A stretch of DNA of 64,000 bases from Hydrangea macrophylla (GCA_033977485.1 CM066988.1:30748001-30812000); one strand, 5' to 3'; positions 33,646 through 46,200 are shown, counted from the first letter of the stretch. The notes: a model not told the origin generated them from the letters alone. Program-made: numbers and translations.

Positions 33646-34962
33646 TGATGTTGTCAATATCAAGATATAAAAGTATACTTTACTTTTCTAAAGATTTGTA
33701 GTAGTGAAAGTAAAGGTCGAACCCACAGAGATTGAAATACTACAGCGCTTTAATTTTAAAACCTAAATTTAATTAATTAAGAGAACGGAATTGGATTTGA
33801 ATTTTAATTAAACTAAGAACAATGAAAGTAAATCTAAATTATGAAAGCAATTAAAAATTATTTTTATAAATATGTTTAGGGAACCTAGGATTGCAAATCC
33901 ACCACTAGCTTCATAATAGGAATATTTATGCATTCAATTAGCTTACTAAGTTGGATGATTATGGGGAATTGTGGCTACAAGCCCAATTCCTCCGTCAAGA
34001 AAATAATCATGGTTCAAGCACCAACATATTCCATCTTTGGTTAGCACGAATTATCCCACACTAAACTAGGGTTGTGACATAATTTGTCTAATCTAGGCAT
34101 GGATTATTCGGATACTTGATAGCACAAATCAATAAAGCACCATCACATGTAAATAATCTAAACAAGCACAGCGAGCATAGATCATTGAGCACATCACAGT
34201 CAAAATAGATCTAAGACAAGAATAAACTTTGAAAGCAATGATTTAATCAATAGAAGTTCGATTTATTTATAAAAATCCTCGGAACATGTGACTGTCATCC
34301 ATACATAATAAAACTAAAATAAAAACATAAATAAAACCCTATTACTCGGCTAGGGCTTCATTGAAACCCTAGATCTATGTCTAAGCTGCCATGGAAGTGG
34401 AGATCGGCAAGTAGTTGATGGAGGAGGCCATGGAGATCCTTGGTCTTCTTCTTCTTCTCCTTGCTTTTCCCTCTTCTATGGATGGTAGTATATGTATATA
34501 TGGCTGTATGTAATATTTGGCAACCCTTTAATTGAAGTAAATTAGAGTATATATAGATTTACAATAAGTTTTTGGAAGCTTTCCTAACTCAAAATGCATT
34601 AAAACTGCTGTATTTAGCTTTCCAGACGTAATTAGGCAGTTTCGTTCGCATAGGAATCATCAGTATACTGAAATACGCATCTTTGCTTTTTGTACGGATC
34701 GTGCGAGCGCGACATTTGGTACTTCGCGCGCGCGGATCGCGCGAGCGATTCTGGGATTTTCGCGCGATCAGACCGCGCGAGCGATGTGGGTTTTTCAGCT
34801 TCTTTTTGCTTGCTTTTTCACCCTGTTTAGCCTGATATACTTGATTTATTTCAAAACCTGTCAGAAAATAGAAAACGAAGTAAAAATATACAAAAACAGG
34901 ATAAAAAGGTACTAACAAATGCTCGTTATGGTGTATAAATAGGACTTGTTCTCTCCCGATCA
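33646..34962 (-). repeat. 3' LTR of Athila-like - element
   Basis: Has the family CTAGGGTTTCAATGAA block (here as its complement near 34360), TATATATA at 34548-34555 and the GCGCGAGC cluster at 34696-34790. Confidence 0.92.
34696..34790 (-). promoter_or_regulatory. CpG palindrome cluster of Athila-like - LTR
   Basis: GTGCGAGCGCGAC, TCGCGCGCGCGGATCGCGCG, AGCGATT, CGCGCGATCAGACCGCGCGA. Lies about 140 bp upstream (on -) of the TATATATA at 34548. In the other LTR (60580-60665) units are gained, lost and moved, whereas flanking sequence is nearly the same. Confidence 0.55.
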
Positions 34963-34977
34963 CACCCCCAAACCTAC
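34963..34977 (-). other. Polypurine tract of Athila-like - element
   Basis: GTAGGTTTGGGGGTG on -, identical to that of the + paralogue (20887-20901). Confidence 0.8.
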
Positions 34978-37575
34978 ATTTTGCTAGTCCTCGAGCAAAA
35001 CTACAATAAACACTAAACTACTAATAAAATAAAAAAGTACTCCATTTTCACATGGATCACGATTGCATTTAGCATATGCAACAAGCCTTTTAAACCTCTA
35101 GGTGTCCCTAGCCGGACGAGTAAAGTCTCGTGAGGGTTCTCGTCAACAAGTCACCCACAACCATCTTTATTAACTTGTAAATTTTTTTAAAAAAAAAATT
35201 ATTAAAAATAAAGAACATAATATTCAATACTCCTTCATCATATAACAAAGATTTGAAATAGAATAATGAACAAGAAGAAACGTAATCAAACGTTCACCTA
35301 CATCATGAAAAACAATCCCAAGCACATGCATCGTATAAATCAATAGAGTTTCTCATAAAATTGCACGTGTGTGATATGGTAGTCAAATGAACACGCGCAT
35401 GTCATGAACATGGAATATACTTTGGATAACTATCCAACTATGCTTCAACTACGAATCTCACAATGAATTACACTCTCAAATAAAACACTCAGAAACAGGT
35501 GTAATTTTTCTAAAATATGTGAGTAAAGGAAATATATTCTCAAAACAAGAAACCACTCACATATGACTCGGAAAAGACGCATGACACAAAAGAACAGTAG
35601 TCTCATGGATAGGACGCCAATAATCAAGAGAAATTAATCATTACCATGTTTTAATCCCCCTCCCATCGTTTACATATCCAAACCATGTTTTCCAGGATCA
35701 AATAGGACTTTTCAAAGGTTGTAACATGGCTCAGATAATGAAAAAGGATAGAACGGATATATCAAGTAGTTTCAGAATGACACTGTAAGGCATGTTCGAT
35801 TTCTTTCATTCTTCTTCTACAAACTTCCATCTTTTCTTTCTCTTCATTCCTTTTCATTCATTTTTCTTCTTTTCTTTCATTTTTTTTTTCAACCTTCCTC
35901 TTCTGTATTATGTTTCTTTTCCTTTTTTCTTTTCTTGCTTCTCAAATGATTATTCATTGAATACCAAGCAACTACTCCAATAGCATCTTATTTTATTCTT
36001 CTCAATCAACACATTGCCTTAATACTACTAAAAGTTGATCACTCTTCTAGTGGTATACTCCAAGTTGATCAAGTTGGAGCTTTTAAAGAGGATAATGGTG
36101 AACAAAGAAAAAGAGGCATTGTAACGGCTCAAAGGGGCGAACTAAGGAAATTTTTATCTTTTATCGGTCGGCAGTAAACAAAGAGGGCCTAAAATCATTT
36201 CCTAGGATAATACGGTTCTTCAATGTTTACAATGGAAGATTATTTAGCATGGTAACAAATATTTTAACTTGACTATTAACCAGAACAAGAATAATGAGAC
36301 TAAACAATGAGTTAATGCGTTATTTCAATGAAATTCGACAAACACAAGATGTATTTATAACCCTCAATAAAGAAAAGATAGGCTCAAAAGCTCACCGGGT
36401 TTAGTCTCCACCTTGTGTTATCTAGAAATCTGAATCATATTATAGTTCACAACCAACATGTATTCCAATGACTACGTGCAGTGCATAAGTTTATATGCAA
36501 ATCTATGATATAAAACTACGATTCAAACGATACATAACCTAAAACGTTATATCATAACTTCAGCAAATGTTTAATCACATCTTCCCTTGTTTACCATTCT
36601 ATAACAATTCAAAGTTCTCTATCAAAAAGTATCAAATTGATATTGCAAAAACGTCGGTAACATCGTTTATTTAAACACACTTATTGAAAAATTTTAAAAT
36701 TTTGCATACTAATGTGCATGTGTGAGTGCATACCCCCAAACCTAAACCTTTCATTGTCCCCAATGAAACAATGAAACGAAAGAAAGGAGAGTAGGAAAGA
36801 CAGGAACGATAGTACCTTGGTTTCGGCAATGACAAACAGGTAAATGTATAAGAATATGGCGATAAAGTTCAATTGTACCTGTTAATACTAGATAAAAAGA
36901 AACTAACAAAAGAATATTAAAAGTAAATGAAACCTAAATATGGAATATAAATCTAAAAACTAAGCTAAACTAAACTAAACGAGCAAATGGAAAAGAAATA
37001 AAACGAAAAAGTATAAATGTAACAAGGAAAACAACGAACACGAACTAAACTGAACCAAATAAACAAAAACAGAAAAGAAACACAAATAAAATAGGTAGGG
37101 GGAAGGATATAGAAAACAAAAGGGAAAAACAGGAAAATGGGGAATCGCGCGAGCGGCCGCTCGCGCGCGCGAATTCCCAAATTTTGTTTTTTATTTTTTT
37201 ATTTATTTATTTTTTTAAAATTTTGCTCCAGCGAGCCACCTCGCGCCCGCGAAATGAGGCGCGAGAAAAAGCAGAGGCATCATATAAGAAAAAGCAAGGA
37301 AAAACGCCTAAGGCACAAACTCGCGCCAGCGGACCGCACGAGCGAGGCCTCGCGCGAGCGGGCCGCGCGCGTGAGTTCAGTTTTTTCCATTTTATGGCTA
37401 AAATTATGTATATAATATTAAAATAAATTAATTCTGACCCCCAATCCTGTCCAGAAAACTCTAAGGCTGACCAAAACGACTTAAAAACAAAGAGAACCGA
37501 CGAAATTAAGCTTGGGTTGCCTCCCAAGAAACGCTATCTTTTACGTCTTTAGATAGACCGTTCTAGCTCAAGATT
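34978..37575 (-). other. Conserved non-coding 3' half of Athila-like - element
   Basis: No gene. On - it repeats the order seen in the + paralogue: GGCAACCC block (37511-37534, here a clean CTTGGG-ttgcct-CCCAAG hairpin), CpG cluster (37143-37375), PPT-like AGGTTTGGGGGTATG (36729-36743), then the palindromes near 36026-36080 and a CT-rich tract (35800-35940). Confidence 0.75.
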
Positions 37576-38558
37576 TATGGAGGCCGTAACTCGGATTTTG
37601 TACCCTTTAGGGCATTAGGGAGATTCTGGTGAAACGTCGAAACAAGGTCGCTATGTGTTAATTCATTTGACGGCTCACCTTTATCGTAACTTACATCGAT
37701 TCTTTACCTTTCGAGTAAATTCTTCATTAGGGGCCGAGGTATTAGGATTCATCCACTCATCATTCACTATATTATTCCCGGCACTCATATTTATTACGTT
37801 CTTAGGCTCAATATTCCGTCTCACATCACATTCCGCCTCACATAGGTTATCGTCGTCTTTAGGAGGTTGATCAGCAGCATTAAAAACATTTAATTTTAAT
37901 TTTATATTCCCGAACGACACTTTCATCACCCCTATTCTACAATTGATACGTGCGTTGGCCGTGGCTAAGAATGGACGACCAAGAATAACAGGAGTGTATT
38001 TTCTAGCATCTAGCACCGGTTCGGTGTCAAGGACCATAAAATCAATGGGATAGAAACATTGATCAACTTTTACTAGGACGTCTTTGACGATTCCTCTAGG
38101 TATTTTGACAGAACGATCCGCTAATTGAATAGTAGCGGCCGTGGGCTTAAGTTCACCTAGACCTAGTTGTTTATAGACATGATAGGGTAAGAGGTTAACA
38201 CTAGCACCTAAGTCAAGGAGAGCCCGATGAATGATAGTGTCACCTATGACACATGAAATCGTAGGCGTACCGGGATCCTTATACTTTGGAGGAGCGTGTT
38301 GGAAAATTGAACTTACTTTTTTCATGAGGAAGACCTTTTTCGGAGTGTGACTGCGTATTTTGTGCTTTTACGTACATAGGTCTTTTAAACATTTAGCATA
38401 AGTGGGAATTTGTTTTATAGCGTCGAGGAAAGGAATATTAATTTTAACTTGTTTAAATACCTCGAGTATATCTTCGACTTTTGACTTTTTCTTTGAAAGA
38501 TGAGATAGTTCCTCAATATTAGGTGGATATGGCATTCTCGGAATATAATTTGTTGGGA
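37576..38558 (-). pseudogene. Athila-like protease and gag C-terminal part (left of Tat/Ogre)
   Basis: Continues the gag frame of 59030-57474 across the Tat/Ogre insertion: counting bases with one copy of CCGAT removed keeps the frame exactly. It has KKSKVEDILEVFKQVKINIP, a TAA near 38369, then PPKYKDPGTPTISCVIGD, the catalytic DLGASVNLLPYHVYKQLGLG and VILGRPFLATANARINC. It ends near 37575. Only two stops (TAG 57474-57476 and this TAA) interrupt the whole gag-protease frame, so this copy is better preserved than the + one. Confidence 0.88.
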
Positions 38559-39090
38559 CCGATTGTAGACACCCCGATTTTGACCAAACGTCAAATCCAG
38601 GGATTGGTTACCTCTCAAAAGACCGATGATGACAATGACTGGTTACATTCGAAGATTTCCCAGGAAATTCAAAATCTTCAATTGATTCTTCAAGACAAAA
38701 TTCAAAATTAAAAATAGAAAAATATAAAAAGAAAAAAGAGAGAGAGAGTTTGGGTATTCGGGAGAAACTCGAACAAAGAAGAACGTGTGAGAAACACAGT
38801 CTGGGAACCAGTTTTTAAGAGAATAAAAAAAAAAAGAGAAAAGAAAGAAAAAAAAAAGAGAGAGAAGTTCTTTTGAAAGAAATAGAAGAACAAAATAAAT
38901 AAAAATCTTGGAAAAAGGAGAAAATACAAAAAAAAAAAAGTTGTATATTTAGATGTATACCATGCACATGGTTGATACCATGCACATGGGGGATCTTAAT
39001 GCAAATATACACATACATAAAATAAGAAAATTGTGTTTACCCCAACATATTTTCGAAAAATCAAAAAGAGGGACAAAAATCAGTTAGCCC

Positions 39091-39215
39091 CGGCACGCGG
39101 AAAACGCGGCGGCACTCACTGAGTGCCGCGCCGGCACTCTCTATTTGCCGCCCGGCATTCAGTGAGTGCCGCCCGGCATTCAGTGAGTGCCGCCGGCACC
39201 CATCGAGTGCCGCTG
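39091..39215 (+). promoter_or_regulatory. CpG palindrome cluster of Tat/Ogre LTR
   Basis: CGGCACTCACTGAGTGCCG at 39110-39128 (9-bp arms), followed by CCGGCACTCTC, CGGCATTCAGTGAGTGCCG (twice) and CGGCACCCATCGAGTGCCG. Ends about 95 bp before the TATA box. Repeated in the 3' LTR (about 54405-54530) and again, inverted, upstream of the antisense ORF. Confidence 0.6.
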
Positions 39216-39309
39216 GCTGTAACAGACTGCTTTTCTCACATGTTCTAGAAGAAATCTTTGCACATGGGTCTCCACCCGAATTTACCCATTTATCCCTGGA
39301 TTGATGGTC

Positions 39310-39317
39310 TATATAAA
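39310..39317 (+). promoter_or_regulatory. TATA box of Tat/Ogre 5' LTR
   Basis: TATATAAA in GATGGTCTATATAAACAAAC; also in the 3' LTR at 54624-54631 and in the old relative at about 8728-8735 (-). Confidence 0.75.
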
Positions 39318-39890
39318 CAAACCTTCTCTTCCATTTTTGGGGGACTTGGCATATACTTGAATCAATACATATACTTGAATTTAGAGAGAGAGAGATATAC
39401 AAAATCATATAGAGAGAAGAAGAATTTCTTGAAGAAGCTTGAAGAATTTGAAGAACTTTTGAAGAAAATCTTGGAAGATCTTCACAAGAAGTTGAAGAAT
39501 CCCTTGAGGTTTTAGAGGTAACCTCTCAATCACTTGATAGAATTAGGCCATTCAATCACAAGTTCATAGTTCTAGGAACTTTACACATTTTCAAAACCTC
39601 TCTTCTTACCTCATTTCATCACACACCACTTAGAACTTGTGATTGAATCTCATATTATTTCATTGATTTGGATCTAATTGATGCCTTGGGTTTAAAATAA
39701 ATTCAACCTTGAAGATTTGTGTTCTTAGTTTTCTAAGTAATCTTTGATTTTCCTTATTTATATTTCATCCAAAAGGTTCATGAGATCTTCCATATCTCAT
39801 AGAATCTCTTTGAGTTTGATTATTTAATTTCCTATGATCTTATGATCTATATGGAGATTAGAATGAATCATAGTCTTACATATAATTAGT

Positions 39891-40300
39891 GAGATTCAAG
39901 TCCTAATCCATGACTTGAACCTCTCCATTAAGAAATCTTGTGGAATACTTACTATATTCCAATGAGGTTTAAGTAGATTTTAACTTCATTTAGTCTCCAA
40001 TGACCATCAAATGGTAGGAGAAAATGTGAGATTCAAGTCTTAATCCATGACTTGAACCTCTCCATTAAGAAATCTTGTGGAATACTTACTATATTCCAAT
40101 GAGGTTTAAGTAGATTTTAACTTCATTTAGTCTCCAATGACCATCAAATGGTAGGAGAAAATGTGAGATTCAAGTCCTAATCCATGACTTGAACCTCTCC
40201 ATTAAGAAATCTTGTGGAATCCTTGCTATATTCCAATAAGGTTTGAGTAGATTTTAATTTCATTTAGACTCCAATGACCATCAAATGGTAGGAGTAATAA
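39891..40300. repeat. Three tandem units of 137 bp in Tat/Ogre LTR
   Basis: Units start GAGATTCAAGTC at 39891, 40028 and 40165; the first two are almost identical, the third has diverged and grades into related sequence to about 40430. The same three units lie in the 3' LTR from about 55205. Confidence 0.88.
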
Positions 40301-42003
40301 GTTGAATTCAAACTTGGGTCCATAGGTTTGAGTTCATTATTTGAGGATTTTGTGAAGTTCATTTCAATACTTCATCAAGATCCATAAGTGTAGTATGCCT
40401 CATAGTCTTCAATGACCATCAAATGGTAGAAGAAATAGTTTGGTTTGAGCCCCAACTTCATGTTCTAATAGTTGAGGCCAATCAATAAACTTGAACTAGC
40501 AAAATGAAACAGTGGGTTCACAAACTGTTTTTAATCAAGGATTTTTAGTTTGAAATCCGACCGTTGGAATCGAATGAAACCAACGGGAAAATGTTCATAA
40601 CACATTTCTCTACCACTGTGATTTTTGTTTTAGTAAGATCTTGTGATTAGAATGGTTTGATCATGGTTTTTGTGAGCTAAATACAATCTGTCCAGAGTTT
40701 TAAAATACTTTCAGAATAGTAAGTCCGTTTTGAAATTAATAAATCAGAACCCTAATTAAGTTTTTGGGGTCTCAAATAATTTTTTATAAGTACCTTAATG
40801 TGTTAGGAAGGTACCCTAAAAAGATCTAAATGTTTCTCATTTTTTTACTATTTTTAGAAAATCATACAAGATCTCTGGACAGAGAGTTGCAGAATCCTGA
40901 GTGAGGTCTAGTATTTTCCATATTCCCGGAGATCTAACCGTTGAAATCTTGATTTTCAAATTGGGTTAGAAACTAGACTCACAGAAGCATAACATATCCA
41001 AAGATCATCAAGATCTAACCGTTGAATTATTTTATTCTTATTTTTGAATGGCTGGTCTGCTCTCTGTAAATCACAAAAAAACTGCTACTGTTTTGTCTAA
41101 ACTCGTTTATTTTTGATTCAAATGGTCTCCTAATGTCTTGAGACCCAAACCATGTTTTGAGTAATGATAATTTGACTTAAATCCAGAGGTTTAATGATCC
41201 AAATTAGTGAATAAATTCACATCTCACTCTTGTTTATAATCATTCATTCATTCATATACATTGATGCTTATAATTAGGAATAGTTCTTGAACAAAGTTGG
41301 ACTTAGTTGAATTTAATTGAATATGACTTAGGATTGATTACTTTTTGATATTATACCTAGTATAAAGCATGTGTACTAACCTTTATTTTGTAGCGCTTTG
41401 AGGTACAATTTCTCAACCCTTCTCTAGTTTAATCTACTTCATTGATTTTAATTGATTTTTCGACCCCATGTGCGACACCTTAGCTCAGGTTTTGCCTTAT
41501 GTGAATATATGAATTAGAGACCTTTTCTTAGGATTTCTATTCTTGCATGCATTACACGTTTAATATTCGCGGCCGGATCCCGGGTATGTTTTCTAGTTCT
41601 CTATTGCATATCATATCGCTTGCTACTTGAATTACATGGCTTATGAATGATATTTTGCCAATTGTAATTTTACACCCTTTTGACATGCTTTTGTGATGTA
41701 TATATATATATATATGTATTAGTTGAGGGCATGCTTAGATTAATAATTTGATTAAAAAGGATGTTGAGTAGAGGCCTATCGCGAGATAGGATGAAAGGGG
41801 GTGTTTTAGTCCGTCGGGCTCCTTCCCCTTTCATTCCATAATCCCCGGACCCAGTTAAATCTTTGGTTTCGCAAAAGATCAGTTGCTTTTAAAAAATGGT
41901 TTCTTAATTTTTCCTTTTAAAAATTAAGTGGCGACTCTTTGAATTTGAAAAGTGTTTTAAAAAGTGGGTAAAATTTGAAAGAAAACCTGCGGTATCCACA
42001 ATC

Positions 42004-42053
42004 TGGCGACTCTGCTGGGGATCGAACCCAGAATCTCTGGTTTCGCAGACCAG
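42004..42053 (+). other. Extended primer binding site, complement of tRNA-Arg 3' half
   Basis: TGGCGACTCTGCTGGGGA (42004-42021) is the standard 18-nt complement of the tRNA-Arg end including CCA. The match to plant tRNA-Arg(ACG), recalled from memory, continues for 50 nt through the T arm, variable loop and anticodon arm to position 27. Only two positions differ, both in the anticodon loop (42042, position 37, and 42046, position 34). The anticodon stem CTGGT...ACCAG is intact. It is followed by an imperfect fold-back copy (42049-42071). Confidence 0.85.
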
Positions 42054-42071
42054 AATTCTGATTTTGGGTTC

Positions 42072-43267
42072 ACTCGAGGATTAGACTTGAAAGCATCCTT
42101 TTTAATCAAATTAAGTAATTTTTGTGTGCCCGTTGCATTGCACTTGCATGTCTCGCCAGTCGATTGCACGGAACTATGACCTTGGAGGCTCGGGGCAACC
42201 CGGTCGGTCAAGCCATCATGGGGCCGTGTGGTCACCCTTGATCTCGTACCATGTGTTGGTATATGAAGCATCCTATCGGGTGTGTGTCAAGGGTCCCTTA
42301 TTTGACCAAAACCCGGCCTTTGCATAATAGCTTCTATAGAACCTTTCGAAATTAGGGAATTGATTCTTGATTAGGATTTATATGCTAGGAAGTTTTGTAT
42401 GCCCGTAAGGGATTATTTGAGATGATGACGACGCTTGCTTGATAGAATATATGTAAATCACTTTTGAGCGATTCTTTCTTATGTCCCACGACATTTGGGA
42501 ACATGCTAGATCTTGATTATGTGATTACATATCTTACATCTTGCTAAGCTAAGCATCATTGACCTTGTATGCATCCAAATTCATGAAGAGTATGACGATG
42601 GTCCGATCATGTGATCCTCCCACCCAAAAGATTTTAAATACGTTTTATAGAGGTGTTCAATCACTTTTTTTCAAAATTGTTGGAATTTACTTTCGGATTA
42701 GAATTTCAAATCAAACCGTATGTTGGAACCCAAATTCTTGAAAGAATTGGAAAGTTTTACCAACTAAAGGAATGCTTTTTCAAAGCAAAATTTGGACCTA
42801 ATCATCTTTTTGTTAAGGAATATAATCCAAGAAATCTCTGCAATTAAAGAAGTCCTTTTCAAATAAATTTCAAAAGCAAAGTTTCAACCCAATCATCTTT
42901 TATTTAGAAATGTTGTTGTTTTCAAAGGAAAGCTTCTTAAGGAATTTTGGAAAAGATCCCATCATCTAGGGGAAATACTTGGATTTCCAAAAATTCTAAA
43001 TTTGAAAACCTTGAAGGGGTAAAAAAGGGATCACAATGAAAGGAGAAATTAGCACACTCAACATGGATGAGGATTTTATGTGCTTATGTGTTTATGTGTT
43101 AGGATTAGAATTTTCTTTTACTTTGCATATAGAATAGGCACACACACACACATGCATTTGCATCCGTGTGGCATATGAATCATTCATGAAAGCATATAAA
43201 TCAATAATAAAAGTAAAAGAAATAATGGTAAGAAATAAAAAAGGTTGTTAAAATAATTGAAACAAAT
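42072..43267 (+). other. Leader of Tat/Ogre element
   Basis: 1.2 kb untranslated sequence between PBS and gag. Contains a GC-rich stretch (42120-42310) and AT-rich sequence with a short CA run (43139-43151). Short open frames here have no recognisable domain. Confidence 0.6.
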
Positions 43268-46200
43268 ATGGTTGTAGGTAAAAAGATAGAATCAACCACG
43301 AGCATAGCCTGGTACAGAGATTCTACTGCAAGATTAGTGAGAAAAGAGATGGCACAAGAGGCAAATGCGAGGGAAATGGCAGAGTTGAGAACAATAGTGG
43401 AACAGCAAGCGGGTCAAATGACTAGAATGATGACCATGATAGAAGCACTAGCACGACAGCAGCCAGGCAATGATCCTCCCCACAGGGATGAAGATTGGTT
43501 TGATGAGGCAGAAGGGATTGAAGCGAGGGAGAAACTAGAAAAGGAAAGGGCTGAGAAAGACAAGCTGATGACTGAGAAAATGGAGAAGTTGGAAAGGGTG
43601 GTCCGAAAAGCCCAAGGAGTTGACACCTATTTGTTGGAGTTAGAAGGATTGTATGAAGGGGTTTGTGAGGTATTGCCCGCAGGATTTAAGATGCCTGTAT
43701 TTGATAAGTTTGATGGAACGGGGAACCCGCGCAGCCACATCAGAATGTGTATAGGGGCATTTCAGCCCAGCGGTCTAAGCACTGGCATGATGGCAGTCTT
43801 GTTTCAACAGACTTTAACTGGGGCTGCTTTGTCTTGGTATCTCACTCTGGAACCAGGGAAGACTAGGAATTGGGAAGAAGTGGTAAAAGCGTTTGTGGCC
43901 CAATATGAATACAACCAAGACCTGGATGTTACTATCAGGGATTTGGAGACTACCAGACAGGGAAACAAAGAATCTTTTGCTGAATTTCTAAGCCGGTGGA
44001 GAGGAAAAGCTGCCAAGATGATACAAAGGCCGACTGAAAAAGAGCAAATCCGAATGCTGATAAAGAACCTCCAACCCGTCTATCAGGAGAAGATGAGGTT
44101 CCAATCCCTCAATACCTTCACCGAGGTGTTCGATGTAGGAACCAGAATCGAAGATGCGATACAGGAAGGGATCATTAAAAAAGAGGAGCCAGTAAACAGG
44201 TACAGACGGCCGAACTATGGAACAGGAGGAGGACATTCGGGGGGTCATTCTGGGTCTACGGATGTGAACGCACTAAGCGAACCTGAGAAAAAGTTTGATA
44301 TAACCAGAAGTTACCCAAAGAGGGTAGGGGACAAGCCTTTAAGAAGGTTTTCAGAGTTGGGAGTATCCTTGTCCACGGCTCTCGATAGGCTGGTGGCAAA
44401 AGGACATCTCAGCCTACTAGAGCCGCGACCCAGACCAAATCCACTACCTCCGAGTTTTAAATCTGATTTATATTGCAAGTTCCATCAGGAGCAAGGGCAC
44501 TCAACTGACCGGTGTTTAAGACTGAAGCATGAGATTCAAGATTTGATTGACAAGAAAATAATATCTGAACCACCCACCAACCCACCAAATGTTACCAGGA
44601 ATCCGCTACCAGAACATCATGCTGTACCACCACCCAGAATTTACTACTTGGGAAATGGGGAGAACTCTTTTGATCCATCAGCATTGATTACTAAGTTGGG
44701 AAGTCCGAAAAAAGCCTATCAAATATTGGAGGATTCACAGATCTGCACTCTAAAAGGGCTGGTAGATGAAGGCAAAGGGAAAGAAATAGAAGAGACTGGT
44801 GACGCAAATTGGTGGGCACCTGAAGCTGATAATTTACTTTGGTACAAAGGGGACGATGTTCAGAATCACAAGGAGGACCTTTGGTATGAAAGTGAAGAGG
44901 AAGGTGTGGAAGTTACTAAGGCATGGGATGGACTTTGGGTTAAAGAAGGAATCAGTCACCTCACACGATCTGAGAGACATTTTAAACCACATGAACTTGA
45001 GGAGGATCACCCGGAACAGGAAATGAGTAAAGGAAAGGGAAAACTGAACGAGGAAGAAGAGGAGGACAGAGTCTTAAGACAAATGAAGAAGACACAAGCA
45101 AATATCACTATTTGGGGGTTGCTGATCGCTTCCAAGCGCCATAGGCAAGCAGTACTTGATGCTCTCAATCAGTCAGATGTCTCCATCAATGTTACTCCGG
45201 AAGATCTCGTCGGCATGATCGGTAGAAGTCCAAGTCTTGCTATATCATTTTCTGAAGCTGACTTACCTCCTGGGGGACCTGTTTTCAATAAGCCGTTGCA
45301 CATCACCGTTGAGTGTCTAGGAAATTCTCTACCTGCTTGCCTTGTCGACAACGGGTCTGCATTAAATGTATGCCCTTTTCGAACAGCTAAAAGGATGGGG
45401 CTCGATGAATCCACATTTATACCATCGGAACAAAAGGTGAGGGCTTATGATAATACTCTACGGGCAGTGATGGGGATCATCTTTCTGAATCTCTTTGTCG
45501 GGACTGGTGAAAGGGAAACAGAATTCCAAATCATTGACATTCCTGCATCATTTAACCTACTTTTGGGAAGGCCGTGGCTTGATAGTTTGGGTGCCATTCC
45601 ATCAACCCTCCATCAGAAAGTTAAATACATTTGGAAGGACAGGGTATGCGATCTTCTGGGAGATAGCTGGATAAATGTGTCTGGAGCCTCATCAAGTGCT
45701 CCAATTTTAGAAGTACAGATGCAAGAAGGCGAAGCAAGTTTGGGTGGGTTTGAGTTCATTAATGTCATAGAAGAAGGGAAACCGAAGGAGTTCTTACCAC
45801 TTTATTTTGATCAATACGCCAGTCCACTGGTGGCCGGAATCATGAGAAAAATGGGGTTCTTCCCAGGGATGGGTTTAGGTAAGAAGCACCAAGGATTATC
45901 AGAATTCCCGAATATCATTACACAAACCCACACCCATGGGCTAGGATACTCACCAACCAAGGAGGAGTTGAAGAAGAAGAAGAAAGCAACTGATGCACCG
46001 ATGGAACCATACCTGAAAACTCTTAATGGGTACTTCATCAAGAAGGGGGAAGATTTTCCGTTTTGTGGTTTTCCAGAGCCATGGTTGGATGAAGCAGAAA
46101 AGTGTATGAAGCCAGGATTCGAGATCTTCTTTGCGCATGACTACTCTGATTACGAGGACCCTTATCTTCAACAGCCTGCAAAAACTGCCATTATTCAAGA

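Larger units (their letters stand above)
38564..42000 (+). repeat. 5' LTR of Tat/Ogre element (3.4 kb)
   Basis: Contains A/G-rich U3, palindrome cluster 39091-39215, TATATAAA 39310-39317, a purine-rich start of the transcript (GAGAGAGAGAGATATAC) and three 137-bp tandem units (39891-40300). Short open frames in it (for example 39061-39408) recur in both LTRs and are not taken as genes. Confidence 0.95.

Noticed and set aside
39061..39515. Open frames on both strands duplicated at 54375-54829
   Set aside because: They are the same LTR sequence twice, spanning the promoter and transcript start; no domain and no coding bias visible.
42004..42053. A tRNA-Arg gene or pseudogene on the - strand
   Set aside because: Only the 3' half is present, it includes the complement of the untemplated CCA, and it starts exactly at the PBS position; a PBS-derived copy explains it better.
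43414..43626. Many short - strand frames under the Tat/Ogre gag-pol (also 45169-46660, 47347-48254)
   Set aside because: Antisense shadows of a confirmed coding frame without domains.
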